64,000 bases of DNA, taken from NCBI RefSeq assembly GCF_000342045.1, contig NZ_AONQ01000012.1, positions 1-64,000 on the forward strand, written 5' to 3'. This DNA is from Paramagnetospirillum caucaseum. GTDB taxonomy: Bacteria > Pseudomonadota > Alphaproteobacteria > Rhodospirillales > Magnetospirillaceae. Position 1 is the stretch's first letter. Each line of letters opens with the position of its first letter. The position numbers and the translations under genes were made by a program. Below, one piece after another: positions 9,582 to 18,678 of the stretch. The notes under the pieces were generated by a model. It was not told the DNA's origin, searched no databases, and saw only the letters and a list, made by a program, of their open reading frames with translations.

Positions 9582-9668
9582 GGAGTTCGGCCTTCCAATT
9601 GGAGCGGGGGGCGGGAAGGGCTATATATGCCACGCCCCTCCGCCGGGCTCCAGTCGAAACGAGGTTCC

Positions 9669-10526
9669 ATGTCCGCCCCGACCGTACCGTCCACCGCCCT
9701 GTCCCATGCCGCCGCCCTGGTGTCGCGGTTCGATCGCGACCGCTTCGTCACCGCCCTGTTCGCGCCGCCGGAAAAGCGCGAGGCGCTGATGCTGCTCTAC
9801 GCCTTCAACGTGGAGATCGCCAAGGTGCAGGAAAGCGTGCGCGAGCCCATGGCCGGCCAGATCCGCCTGCAATGGTGGCGCGACGCCCTGATCGCCGGGG
9901 CCGGGGGCGGAGTCTGCGACAACCATCCGGTGGCCCGGCCGCTGGGCGAGCTGATCCGTGACCGCGCCCTGCCGCTGGAGCCCTTCGACGATCTGATTTC
10001 GGCGCGCCAGGACGACCTGGACGGCGTATCCCCCGCCGATCTGGCCGAGGCCGAGCGCTATGCCGAGCGCAGTTCCGCCGCGCTCACCCATCTGGCCCTG
10101 GCGGCGCTGGGGGCGGAAGACGGGGAATCCCGCCGGGCCGGCCGCCATGTGGGTACCGCCTGGGGGCTGGTCGGCAGCCTCCGCGCCCTCGGCCATCATC
10201 TGTCAATTGGCAAGTTGACATTACCGGAAGCCCTGCTGCGGGCCGCCGGGACGTCCGGCGACGCGGTCCGGGCGGGACGGGCGTCAACCGATGCATTGAC
10301 GCAGGTGGCGCGGATCATGGCTGAGCAGGCCCGCCATCATCTGGCCGAGGCCCGCCGCGCGCGGCCCGGACGCGGCGGACTGGCGGCGCTGCTGCCGGCC
10401 GTCCTGGCCGACGGCGACCTGCAAGTACTTGAAAAGTCAGGGTGGAATCCGCTGGACAGCCGGGTGTTGCGGCCACGTTCCCGGCCGGTCCGTCTGGTGA
10501 TCGCCCACCTGACGGGGCGATTCTGA
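9669..10526 (+). CDS. NDUFAF6-like squalene/phytoene-synthase-fold protein
   Basis: This 285-residue protein keeps the isoprenoid-synthase fold but not its catalytic aspartates. The first DxxxD position reads YAFNVEIAKVQESV (44-57), followed by MAGQIRLQWWRDAL. The second half has RHVGTAWGLVGSLRAL. These features match the NDUFAF6 (C8orf38) branch, a complex I assembly factor, rather than HpnC/HpnD. Function here is inferred as assembly, not lipid synthesis. CGAAACGAGG precedes the ATG. It is divergent from hpnC, 87 bases away. Confidence 0.8.
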   Translation: MSAPTVPSTALSHAAALVSRFDRDRFVTALFAPPEKREALMLLYAFNVEIAKVQESVREPMAGQIRLQWWRDALIAGAGGGVCDNHPVARPLGELIRDRALPLEPFDDLISARQDDLDGVSPADLAEAERYAERSSAALTHLALAALGAEDGESRRAGRHVGTAWGLVGSLRALGHHLSIGKLTLPEALLRAAGTSGDAVRAGRASTDALTQVARIMAEQARHHLAEARRARPGRGGLAALLPAVLADGDLQVLEKSGWNPLDSRVLRPRSRPVRLVIAHLTGRF

Positions 10527-10661
10527 CGGATGTTGCTGAATCGCAATGAAAATATTTCGAAGATGCAACTTTAAAATTGCCTTAACGCAATGAAATTACC
10601 GGTTGGCCGAGGCTTGGCTTGATCAAGGCAAATATAGTGCGGGTTGGTTATCGCATCTACT

Positions 10662-13600
10662 CTATTTTGTCTTGTCCCGTTGCGGCCCGGCCATCAGCGC
10701 CGCATCGCCCCCGGCGGCGGCGGTATTGACCGACAGGCAGCGTTCCACCCCGTAGCGGATCAGGGTATTGGGGCCGCCGGCCTTGGCGCCGGTGCCCGAC
10801 AGGCCGAGGCCGCCAAAGGGCTGCGAGCCCACCACCGCGCCGATCATGGTGCGGTTGACGTAGATGTTGCCGATGCGGGCGCGGGCCACCACCTGGGCGA
10901 TGGTGGCGTCGATGCGCGAATGGATGCCGAGCGTCAGGCCGTAGGCGGTGGCCGCCACCGCGTCGAGGACCTTGTCCAGGTGCCCGGCCTCCCACGGGAC
11001 CACGTGCAGGATGGGGCCGAACACCTCGGAGCGCAGCAGGTCGAGGTTCTCCAACTGGTAGGCCATGGGGGCGAAGAAGGTTCCGACCCGGCATGCGGCC
11101 GGCATGGGCGCCTGGGCGATGGCCCGTCCGGCGTGGCGCAGCCTGCCGCCATGGGCCAGCAGCCGCTGGCGGGCGCCCTCGTCGATGACCGGCCCGACAT
11201 CGGTGGACAGCAGGGCGGGATCGCCCAGGGACAGCTCGGCCATGGCGCCCTTCAGCAGCGGCTCGATGCGGCTCCAGGCCTCGCGCTGGATGAAGGCGAT
11301 GCGCAGCGCCGAACAGCGCTGTCCGGCGGAGCGGAAGGCGCTTTCCAGGCAATCGCCCACCACCTGCTCGGGCAGGGCCGAGGAATCGACGATCATGGCG
11401 TTGAGGCCGCCGGTCTCGGCGATCAGCGGGCCCAAGGGGCCGTCCATGGCGGCCCGCAGGCGGTTGATGTGCCGGGCCGTGGCGGTGGAGCCGGTGAAGG
11501 CGATGCCGTCCACCAGGGGGCTGGAGGCCAGCGCCTCGCCGACGAACGGCCCGCCGGGCAGCAGGTGCAGCGCCTGGGGCGGCACCCCGGCGGCATGCAG
11601 CAGCCGGACCGCTGCCGCCGCCATCAACGGGGTCTGGGGCGCCGGCTTGGCCACCACGGTATTGCCGGCCGCCAGGGCGGCGGCCACCTGGCCCATGAAG
11701 ATGGCCAGGGGGAAATTCCATGGCGAGATACAGGCGAAGACGCCGCGCCCGCCCAGCATCAGTTCGTTGCTTTCCCCCACCGGGCCGGGCAGGCGCACCG
11801 GTCCGGCGAAGCGCGAGCGGGCCTCGGCGGCGTAGAAGCGCAGGAAATCGATGGCCTCGCGCACTTCGGCCAGGGCGTCGGGGATGGTCTTGCCCGCCTC
11901 GCGGATGGCCAGGGCCATGAAGCGGGCCCGCTCGGCCTCCAGCCGGCCGGCGGCCTCGTCCAGGATTTCCGCCCGCTTCTCGCCGCCCAGATCGTCCCAG
12001 GGGGGAAAGGCGGCGCCGGCGGCGGTCAGGGCCGCCTCGACCTCGGCGGGGCTGGCCTCAACCACTTCGCCCACCACCCGCCGGTGATCGGCGGGGTCGA
12101 GTACCGGCGACGCCGTCCCGTCGCCCTTCTCCTCGCCGCCGATGACCGGCACCGCCCGCTCGAATGTCGAGGCGGCGGCCAGGGCAAGGTCGAGATCGGC
12201 GAGAACCAAGGCCGACGTCAGGTCGAGGCCGCCGGAATTGCGCCGCCCGGGCCCGAACAGGGCGGCGGGCTCCACCACGCCCTGCGGCGCGATGCGCCCC
12301 AGGGCGGCCAGGGGGTCGGCGGCGACCACGTGGGCGGGAATCTCCTCGTCGGCCAGCCGGCTGACGAAGGATGAATTGGCGCCGTTCTCCAGCAGGCGGC
12401 GGACCAGATAGGGCAGCAATTCCTGGTACGAACCCACCGGCGCGTAGGTGCGGCAGGCGAATTCCGGCACCACCTGGGCATAGAGGGCCTCGCCCATGCC
12501 GTGCAGCCGCTGGAACTCCCAATCCCCCGGCCCGCCGGTCATCTCGGCGATGGCGGCGGCGGTATGGGCGTTGTGGGTGGCGAACTGGGGATGGAACAGC
12601 TCGGGCCGGGCCAGCAGGTCGGCGGCGCAGGCCAGATAGGAGACGTCGGTGGCCTCCTTGGCGGTGAACACCGGAAAGCCATCCAGGCCGCGCTCCTGGG
12701 CGCGCTTGACCTCGCCGTCCCAATAGGCGCCCTTGACCAGCCGGATCATCAGCCGTTGCCGCCGCCGCGCCGCCAGGGCGCCGGCCCAGGCGATCACCGG
12801 CCGCGCCCGCTTCTGATAGGCCTGGACCGCCATGCCGAAGCCGTTCCAGCCGTCCAGGGCGGGGTCGGCCAGCACCGCCTCGATGACGTCCAGCGAGATT
12901 TCCAGGCGGTCGGCCTCTTCCGCGTCGACGGTCAGGCCGATGCCGGCATCGCGCGCCCGGCGGCAGAGGTCGCCCAGGCGGGGGACCAGTTCGGCCATGA
13001 CCCGGCGGCGCTGCGCCATCTCGAAGCGGGGGTGGAGCGCCGACAGCTTGACCGAGATTCCCGGCCCGGCGATGGGGCCGACGCCCTTGGCGGCGCGGCC
13101 CAGGGCCTCGATGGCCCCGGCATAGGCGCGGACGTAGTCCTGCGCGGTTTCCTCGCAGCGCGCCGCCTCGCCCAGCATGTCGAAGGAATGGCGATAGCCC
13201 TTGGCCTCCCACGGGCGGGCGTGGTCCAGAGCCTCGGCGATGGTGCGGCCCATGACGAACTGGCGGCCCATCAGCCCCATGGCGCGGCGGAGCGCCTGAC
13301 GCACCACCGCCTCGCCCAGGCGTCCCGCCAGCCGGCTCAGGGTGGCGAAGCCGTCCTCGTCCAGGTGCAGCAGCCGGTCGCCCAGCATCAGCGCCCAGGT
13401 CGAGGCGTTGACGAACATGGAGGGAGAATGGCCGAGATGGCCGTCCCAGTCGGCCGAGCCGATCTTGTCCTTGATCAGCAGGTCGGCGGTGCGGTCGTCG
13501 GGAATGCGCAGCAGCGCTTCGGCCAGACACATCAGCACCACGCCTTCCCGGGTGGAGAGCCGATACTCGTTGAGCAGGCCGTCGAGCCCCAGGGAATGGC

Positions 13601-13781
13601 GGTTGCGCCGCGCCCCGTCAACCAGTCTGACAGCATGGTTGACGACGCGGCGACGGGCTTCCTCCTCCAGGGGAATGGCGGCGGCCAGCCCGGCGACCAA
13701 CTCGGCCTCGCCCCGTCCGGCGGCCAGGTGGATGGCCTGGCGCTCGGCATCGGGGGCGGGAAGGGGCTGGTCGAGGATCAT
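10662..13781 (-). CDS. putA: Bifunctional proline dehydrogenase / P5C dehydrogenase
   Basis: The 1039-residue enzyme oxidises proline to glutamate using FAD and NAD+. The N-terminal half is the PRODH barrel (SVKLSALHPRFE, then VDAEEADRLEISLDVIE, later GAYWDGEVKRAQE and RTYAPVGSY). From about residue 520 it is an aldehyde dehydrogenase with FTGSTATARHI, ETGGLNAMIVDSSA and the catalytic cysteine in SAGQRCSALR. There is no N-terminal ribbon-helix-helix domain, so it should not repress its own gene. The ATG at 13781 is two bases after the preceding gene's stop. It is last in a three-gene minus-strand unit. Confidence 0.95.
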   Translation of the reverse strand: MILDQPLPAPDAERQAIHLAAGRGEAELVAGLAAAIPLEEEARRRVVNHAVRLVDGARRNRHSLGLDGLLNEYRLSTREGVVLMCLAEALLRIPDDRTADLLIKDKIGSADWDGHLGHSPSMFVNASTWALMLGDRLLHLDEDGFATLSRLAGRLGEAVVRQALRRAMGLMGRQFVMGRTIAEALDHARPWEAKGYRHSFDMLGEAARCEETAQDYVRAYAGAIEALGRAAKGVGPIAGPGISVKLSALHPRFEMAQRRRVMAELVPRLGDLCRRARDAGIGLTVDAEEADRLEISLDVIEAVLADPALDGWNGFGMAVQAYQKRARPVIAWAGALAARRRQRLMIRLVKGAYWDGEVKRAQERGLDGFPVFTAKEATDVSYLACAADLLARPELFHPQFATHNAHTAAAIAEMTGGPGDWEFQRLHGMGEALYAQVVPEFACRTYAPVGSYQELLPYLVRRLLENGANSSFVSRLADEEIPAHVVAADPLAALGRIAPQGVVEPAALFGPGRRNSGGLDLTSALVLADLDLALAAASTFERAVPVIGGEEKGDGTASPVLDPADHRRVVGEVVEASPAEVEAALTAAGAAFPPWDDLGGEKRAEILDEAAGRLEAERARFMALAIREAGKTIPDALAEVREAIDFLRFYAAEARSRFAGPVRLPGPVGESNELMLGGRGVFACISPWNFPLAIFMGQVAAALAAGNTVVAKPAPQTPLMAAAAVRLLHAAGVPPQALHLLPGGPFVGEALASSPLVDGIAFTGSTATARHINRLRAAMDGPLGPLIAETGGLNAMIVDSSALPEQVVGDCLESAFRSAGQRCSALRIAFIQREAWSRIEPLLKGAMAELSLGDPALLSTDVGPVIDEGARQRLLAHGGRLRHAGRAIAQAPMPAACRVGTFFAPMAYQLENLDLLRSEVFGPILHVVPWEAGHLDKVLDAVAATAYGLTLGIHSRIDATIAQVVARARIGNIYVNRTMIGAVVGSQPFGGLGLSGTGAKAGGPNTLIRYGVERCLSVNTAAAGGDAALMAGPQRDKTK

Positions 13782-13783
13782 GG

Positions 13784-13969
13784 TCAGTGTTCCCGGGTGG
13801 ACAGGCCGGCCGCCATGTATATGGGGCACCAGCCCAGCGCCGCCGAGACCAGCGGCACGATGCCGATCCAGCCCCACGGGCCGATGATGTCGGCCATGGC
13901 CAGCCCGATCATGGCGACGCCGACCAGGGCGCGGATCAGCCGGTCCCTGCCGCCCATGTTGACGTCCAT
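13784..13969 (-). CDS. Small DUF2892 (YgaP-type) membrane protein
   Basis: The 61-residue protein has two predicted hydrophobic helices (about 12-28 and 32-48) and the family pattern MGGRDRLIRALVGVAMIG, then LGWCPIYMAAG. It corresponds to the membrane domain of YgaP without the rhodanese domain. Its function is unknown. The start shares one base with the upstream stop (TGATG), and its stop is two bases before putA, so the three genes form one tight unit. Confidence 0.88.
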   Translation of the reverse strand: MDVNMGGRDRLIRALVGVAMIGLAMADIIGPWGWIGIVPLVSAALGWCPIYMAAGLSTREH

Positions 13970-14481
13970 CACACCGCCTCGACGGCGCAGGCCAGGTTCA
14001 TTTCCCCGGCGATGTTGGCGACGGTGGTCAGGCAGGCCTCGGCGCGGGCCGGAATGGAGACCGAGAAGCGGGTGACGTAGATTCCCTGCTCGGGCAGCCG
14101 CTGGGCATCCATGCGCACGATGTTGGCCTGGAACTCGCCGAACACCTCGGACAGGCGGGCCACCAGACCGGGGCGGTCGCCGCCCGACACCACCACCCGG
14201 TGGGTGATGGTCCCGGCCGGGCCGTGAGCGGCGTCCATCTCGAAGGGGCGGACGGCGATGCGCGCCCCGGCCAGGACGGGCAGGCCGCCCAGGTCGGCCT
14301 CGACCTCCCCGGCCGAGACGGAAGCCGGCAATTCGCAGACCGAGGTGAACTCGGCGCCGCTGCCCAGCATGGCGAAGCTGGTGTCGCCGAGATCGGCGCC
14401 CAGGTCGAACAGCCGCCCGGTGATGGCCGCCACCAATCCGGTGCGGTCGGGGCAGAATACGGAAACGAGCACGGTGGACAT
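13969..14481 (-). CDS. ACT-domain protein (GcvR-like)
   Basis: The 170-residue protein consists of two ACT domains. The first begins at residue 2 (VLVSVFCPDRTGLVAAITGRL). The second is around residues 85-165 (HRVVVSGGDRPGLVARLSEV, then ANIVRMDAQRL). GcvR-type proteins are amino-acid-sensing regulators without a DNA-binding domain. Placement at the head of a unit ending in putA suggests an amino-acid-linked role, but the ligand is unknown. The ATG follows GGGAGTGCCCC. Confidence 0.85.
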   Translation of the reverse strand: MSTVLVSVFCPDRTGLVAAITGRLFDLGADLGDTSFAMLGSGAEFTSVCELPASVSAGEVEADLGGLPVLAGARIAVRPFEMDAAHGPAGTITHRVVVSGGDRPGLVARLSEVFGEFQANIVRMDAQRLPEQGIYVTRFSVSIPARAEACLTTVANIAGEMNLACAVEAV

Positions 14482-14595
14482 GGGGCACTCCCGCATGGGT
14501 CGCAAACACTTGAATTCCCCATCATGCGTCAGGTTCAGGTGTTTGTTAACCCCGAGACATGGAGATATAATCGCCTGGCAATTTGCGAGGAACTC

Positions 14596-15036
14596 ATGCG
14601 CGCTTGGGTCCTGGTCTTGGTGGTGGGGGCGGTGACCGGCGTGGCCGCCTGGGTCTGGTGGCCGCGCGGCTACGGCATCAATCCGCAGGACGCCCGGCAG
14701 GTGGCCCAGGGCTACGACCTCTACAACCAGCATTGCGCCGCCTGCCACGGCCACGACCTCAAGGGCGAGCCCGACTGGCAGACCCGCAAGGCCGGCGGCG
14801 AACTGCCGGCTCCGCCCCACGATTCCACGGGCCATACCTGGCACCATCCCGAAGAGCAGTTGTTCGCCATCATCAAGCACGGGATAGCCCGCTTCGCGCC
14901 GCCGGGATATAAGACGGCCATGCCCGCCTTCGTCGGCACATTGACCGATGCCGAGATCAAGGCGGTGCTGTCCTATATCGAATCCACATGGCCCGCCGAC
15001 GTCCAGGAACGCCGCGCCGCCATGCTGAGGCGCTGA
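14596..15036 (+). CDS. Membrane-anchored c-type cytochrome
   Basis: The 146-residue protein has an N-terminal hydrophobic segment (residues 4-20, probably an uncleaved anchor or signal). One haem-binding CxxCH follows, as HCAACHGHDLKGEPDW, and a likely axial methionine lies in TAMPAFVGTLTDAEIKAVLSYIES. It is a single-haem class I cytochrome of the periplasmic face. Partner enzymes are not evident. GCGAGG lies just upstream of the ATG. The next gene is 18 bases downstream. Confidence 0.9.
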   Translation: MRAWVLVLVVGAVTGVAAWVWWPRGYGINPQDARQVAQGYDLYNQHCAACHGHDLKGEPDWQTRKAGGELPAPPHDSTGHTWHHPEEQLFAIIKHGIARFAPPGYKTAMPAFVGTLTDAEIKAVLSYIESTWPADVQERRAAMLRR

Positions 15037-15054
15037 CGGGGAAGGGATGCGAGG

Positions 15055-15876
15055 TTGACCGCCAGGATCAAGATCGGCAATTACGGCTACACCTGCCAGC
15101 CGCGCTGGGGCTTCGGCCAGCCGACCCATCCCCGTCTCACCGAGATCATCGGGCGCCAGCGGGTTGAATATGGCCGCCGCATCGAGTCCCTGCTGGGGCT
15201 GGCCGACCACTTCGCCGCCATTCCGCTGGAAGCGCCCGACGAGGCCCCCGGCCCCCGCTGGATCAACCCGTGGTTCAGCGCCCTGGACGCCATCATGCTG
15301 ACCGGCATGCTGGTGCGGCACGATCCCCGCCTGCTGATCGAGATCGGCTCGGGCAATTCCACTAAATTCGCCCGCCACGCCATCACCGCGCGCAAACTGC
15401 GGACCAGGATCGTCTCCATCGATCCGCAGCCGCGCGCCGAGGTCGATGCCCTATGCGACGAGGTGATCCGGGCGCCGGCCGAATTCGTCGATCCTTCCGT
15501 GTTCTCGCGCCTGAAGTCCGGCGACATCCTGTTCATCGATTCGTCGCACCGTTCGTTCGAGAATTCCGATGTCACCGCCCTGTTCCTCGAGGTGCTGCCG
15601 GAACTGCCGCCCGGCGTCATCGTCCACGTCCACGACGTCTACCTGCCCTACGACTACCCCCCGGCCGCCGAGGGGCTGATGTACAACGAGCAATACCTGC
15701 TGGCCGCCCTGCTGCTGGGCGAGGCCAAGTGGCTGGAACCGGCCTTTCCCAATTACGCCGTGACGCAGGACCCGCAATTGTCGCCAAGGCTGGCGCCGCT
15801 GTGGCAGGCCATCGGCACCAATACCTTTCCGGCACCCAGCACGTCGTTCTGGCTGAACATCAAGAAGCGACGTTAA
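15055..15876 (+). CDS. Class I SAM-dependent methyltransferase
   Basis: The 273-residue protein has the SAM-binding motif LLIEIGSGNSTKFARHAI, an acidic strand VSIDPQPRAEVD and the motif IVHVHDVYLPYDYPP. This resembles Methyltransf_24-type enzymes that modify small molecules or sugars. The substrate is unknown. The start is TTG with GAAGGGATGCGAGG upstream. The stop codon overlaps the stop of the opposite-strand glycosyltransferase-like gene by two bases. A glycan-related role is only a guess from that neighbour. Confidence 0.8.
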   Translation: MTARIKIGNYGYTCQPRWGFGQPTHPRLTEIIGRQRVEYGRRIESLLGLADHFAAIPLEAPDEAPGPRWINPWFSALDAIMLTGMLVRHDPRLLIEIGSGNSTKFARHAITARKLRTRIVSIDPQPRAEVDALCDEVIRAPAEFVDPSVFSRLKSGDILFIDSSHRSFENSDVTALFLEVLPELPPGVIVHVHDVYLPYDYPPAAEGLMYNEQYLLAALLLGEAKWLEPAFPNYAVTQDPQLSPRLAPLWQAIGTNTFPAPSTSFWLNIKKRR

Positions 15877-17849
15877 ACACTTATATCGGCAGGTTTTTTT
15901 CCAGCAGTATGGCGTGCCCAGGCGGCCTCGTAGGCGGCTTCCAGTCCACGGGCGAAGCGGGACGGATCGAAGGCTGGTGAGGAGGGCAGCAACTCCGCCA
16001 GCCGCGCCCGGAGCGCCGCCAGCCGGTCGCGGTCACGCCCCAGGCCCACCGCCAGCTCCTTCAAGGCGGCGGCGTCGGTCACCGCCAGTTCGGGCAAGCC
16101 CACCGCGTGCAGCAGCGAGGCGGCGACCCGAGAGCCCAGGCGCGGGCCGGCCGCCGTGACCAGCGGCACCCCCATGCGCAAGGAATCGGCGGCGGTGGTA
16201 TGGGCGCCGCAGACCAGGGCGTCGACGAACAGGTCGGCGGCGGGCAGGCGGGCCAGATGCTCGGGCCTGGGCAGGGCCGGCGCCCAGATCAGGCGGGCGG
16301 GATCGATGCCGGCGTTTCGCGCGGCCTCCTCCAGCCGTTTGCGGGCGGTGTCCGGCGGGGCCAGCTGCCACAGCACCGCATCGGGCAACTCCGCCAGAAT
16401 CTCCAGCCACAGGGTAAAACTGGCGCGGTCCAGCTTGCGGTGGCCGTTGAACGAGCACAGCACCAGCCGGTCCTCCGGCAGGCCCAGGGCGGCGCGGGAG
16501 GGCAATGGCCCGGGCGGCGTCCAGGCGAGGTTGGCCTGGTAGGTGTCGGGCAGCCGGATCAGCTTCTCGGTGAAATGGCCGGCATGGGCGGGCGGCACCA
16601 GCACGGGATCGACGATGGCGTAGTCTGCCCAAGGGGCGGCAGAACTGGCGGCGAGACCCAGCCACACCGCCTGGAGCGGGGCGGGGCGTAACGCGGCGAT
16701 GCCGGGACGGGCATGGCGGGTGAACACCGAGAGATCCACCAGGATGTGTACCCCGTCGGCAGCGATGCGCTCGGCGGCGGCGCGATCGCCCAGGGCGGAC
16801 AGGTCGACAAAGCCCTCGCAGCCGCCGGCCACCCGCCTGCGCCAACCCGAGCCATCGTCGGGGCCGACGGAATAGGCCATGGGGCGCACCCGGCCGCGGT
16901 CATGGGCGGCGAAGACGTCGCCGGCCAGATGCATGGTGGCGTGCTCGCGGTAATCGGGGGACAGGTAGCCCACCACCAAGGGCGGCGGGGCCTTGGGCGT
17001 CGGGCGGACCACTGGCCGGGGCTGGCCCGGTACCCGGAAGGCGGCCTCCAGCCCGGCGATGCGGCGCATCTCCTCGCCGCTGAACGGGTAGAACAGGGCA
17101 TCCTGGGTGGACAGGGGCAGCTGTCCCTTGACCTCGCCGCGGGCGATGGCGGCGCGGATCTCGGCGAACAGCCGTTCCTCCCCGTCCCAGTCGGCGGTCT
17201 CGCGGCAGGCGCGCAGCAGGTGGCCCTTGGCCGGGGCAAGGGCGGGATTGATCGCCAGGGCCTTGCCAAGCGCGGCGATAGCGTCTTGGTGCCGGCCGAG
17301 GCGCAGCAGCGCCTGTCCCCGCATGGCCTGCAGTTCGGCGATGCCGGGATGCAGGCGCACCGCCTCGTCCAGGGCGTCCAGCGCCGCCGCGTTGTCGGCC
17401 GAGGACACCAGCAGGATGGCGAGGTTGATATGGCCGCCGGCGAAGGCGGGGGCCACCCGGGTCAGGCGGCGGAAGGCCTGGGCCGCCTCGCCCATGCGGT
17501 TCAGCGAACGGAGCGCGTTGCCGAGCGCCAGCAGGCTTTCCGGGTCGTTGCCGGCGGCGAGGCGTTCCAGGATGGGCAGGGCCTCGGCGGCGCGGTCCAG
17601 CGCCAGCAGCCCCTTGGCCTTGCTGAACAGCGAGGGCGGATGGCCCGGCTGGGCCGCCAGGATGCGGTCGAGATGGGGCAGCGCCTCGGCGTGGCGGCCG
17701 GCCATCAGCAGGAACAGGGCCAGATTGTAGCGCACCGGAACCGATGACGGCGCCGCCTTGACCAGACCGTCCAGGATGGCGATTGCCGGCTTCAGCTTGC
17801 CCGCCTGGGCCAGCTTGACCGCCTTCGCCATTTCTTGATCGATGCTCAT
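15873..17849 (-). CDS. TPR protein with O-GlcNAc-transferase-like C-terminus
   Basis: The 658-residue protein is cytoplasmic. Residues about 5-215 are TPR-like repeats (ALDRAAEALPILERLA and similar). Residues about 280-640 match the OGT/SPINDLY glycosyltransferase-41 region: VVGYLSPDYREH, ILVDLSVFTRHARPGIAALR, then CSFNGHRKLD and CGAHTTAADSLRMGVPLVT. Family members transfer a sugar from a UDP-donor to proteins; bacterial ones include flagellin or surface-protein modifiers. The target here is unknown. The ATG is preceded by GGCATTTGAGAGCATGGAAAG. Confidence 0.87.
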   Translation of the reverse strand: MSIDQEMAKAVKLAQAGKLKPAIAILDGLVKAAPSSVPVRYNLALFLLMAGRHAEALPHLDRILAAQPGHPPSLFSKAKGLLALDRAAEALPILERLAAGNDPESLLALGNALRSLNRMGEAAQAFRRLTRVAPAFAGGHINLAILLVSSADNAAALDALDEAVRLHPGIAELQAMRGQALLRLGRHQDAIAALGKALAINPALAPAKGHLLRACRETADWDGEERLFAEIRAAIARGEVKGQLPLSTQDALFYPFSGEEMRRIAGLEAAFRVPGQPRPVVRPTPKAPPPLVVGYLSPDYREHATMHLAGDVFAAHDRGRVRPMAYSVGPDDGSGWRRRVAGGCEGFVDLSALGDRAAAERIAADGVHILVDLSVFTRHARPGIAALRPAPLQAVWLGLAASSAAPWADYAIVDPVLVPPAHAGHFTEKLIRLPDTYQANLAWTPPGPLPSRAALGLPEDRLVLCSFNGHRKLDRASFTLWLEILAELPDAVLWQLAPPDTARKRLEEAARNAGIDPARLIWAPALPRPEHLARLPAADLFVDALVCGAHTTAADSLRMGVPLVTAAGPRLGSRVAASLLHAVGLPELAVTDAAALKELAVGLGRDRDRLAALRARLAELLPSSPAFDPSRFARGLEAAYEAAWARHTAGKKPADISV

Positions 17850-17862
17850 GGTCTTTCCATGC

Positions 17863-17879
17863 TCTCAAATGCCGGGCGC
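17863..17879. repeat. Partial copy of dispersed intergenic repeat
   Basis: TCTCAAATGCCGGGCGC matches 15 of 17 bases of the repeat at 24976-25005 and, inverted, at 19717-19746. It lies in the short gap before the TPR/OGT gene. It is short enough to be a remnant. Confidence 0.45.
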
Positions 17880-17880
17880 A

Positions 17881-18678
17881 TCAAGCCGGAAAGACGTGAT
17901 GGGGATGGGGGATCGTGCGCCATGTCCCCGCCCGCTTCTCGAACCAGTGGTGGCGGACGGTGTGAAAGGCCTCGCCGCTCCACCCCCGGATGGCCACCTC
18001 CATGTGGCCGGCATCGAAGCGCAGCAGGCAATAGCCGTTGGCATCCTCGCGCAGCCGGGTGGAACAGGCGGTGCTGGCCTGGACCAGCACCAGGGAATGG
18101 CCGTGCACGCCGTTGATCAGTTCGACGCGGGCGTGATGGACGTGTCCGGTCAGCACGGCATCGACGCCGTGCTCGACCAGCGCCTCGTAGGGATGGCCGC
18201 CCGAGGCGGTGGAGGGCGGATGGTGGAGGAACACCAGCCGCGTGGCCTCGGCGGGCGCGCCGTCCAGGGTGGCTTCCAGATGGTCGAGATGAGCCCCCTT
18301 CAGGGCGCCCGACTTCCAGCGCAGGGACCGGGTGCTGTCCAGCCCGATGGCCACCAGGGTTTCGTCGCGCCAAGCCGGGAAGGAATCGTGGCCGGGCAGG
18401 TGCTTGTGGAACTTGGCGCGCGGCCGGAACATGCGCTTCCACGGGCGATAGAGCGGCTCCAGGTCGTGATTGCCCGGCACCACCAGGGCGGGGGCGGGGC
18501 AGTGGGAGAGGAAGGCCCTGGCCTCGGCGAACTGGTGCGAGCGGGCCCGCTGGGTCAGATCGCCCGAGACGATGACCAGATCGGGGCGCTGGTGCTGCAG
18601 GTCGTGGAGCAGGGCCGTCACCACCCGGGCGTCGGTGCGGCCGAAATGCAGGTCGGAGAGGTGGGCGACGGTCCTCAC
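17881..18678 (-). CDS. Calcineurin-like metallophosphoesterase
   Basis: The 265-residue phosphoesterase has the metal-binding motifs in order: HLSDLHFG (DxH), VSGDLTQRAR (GDxx), VPGNHD (GNHD), LHHPP and LTGHVHH (GHxH). These five blocks define the family. The substrate (cyclic nucleotide, nucleotide or lipid-linked) cannot be told. The GTG start overlaps the upstream stop (GTGA), so it is coupled to the lipid kinase gene. Confidence 0.9.
   Translation of the reverse strand: MRTVAHLSDLHFGRTDARVVTALLHDLQHQRPDLVIVSGDLTQRARSHQFAEARAFLSHCPAPALVVPGNHDLEPLYRPWKRMFRPRAKFHKHLPGHDSFPAWRDETLVAIGLDSTRSLRWKSGALKGAHLDHLEATLDGAPAEATRLVFLHHPPSTASGGHPYEALVEHGVDAVLTGHVHHARVELINGVHGHSLVLVQASTACSTRLREDANGYCLLRFDAGHMEVAIRGWSGEAFHTVRHHWFEKRAGTWRTIPHPHHVFPA

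Noticed and set aside
7522-9633. A single 703-residue frame spanning hpnE and hpnC
   Set aside because: Only the hpnE part reads as protein; upstream residues are an out-of-frame arginine/proline-rich shadow of hpnC.
9669-10526. Annotation as HpnD or phytoene synthase
   Set aside because: The first aspartate-rich motif is missing and the pattern agrees with NDUFAF6, so an active prenyl synthase is unlikely.
10527-10661. AT-rich gap between the NDUFAF6-like gene and putA
   Set aside because: Lower GC than surroundings, but no frame, clear hairpin or transfer mark; probably only the 3' ends of two convergent genes.
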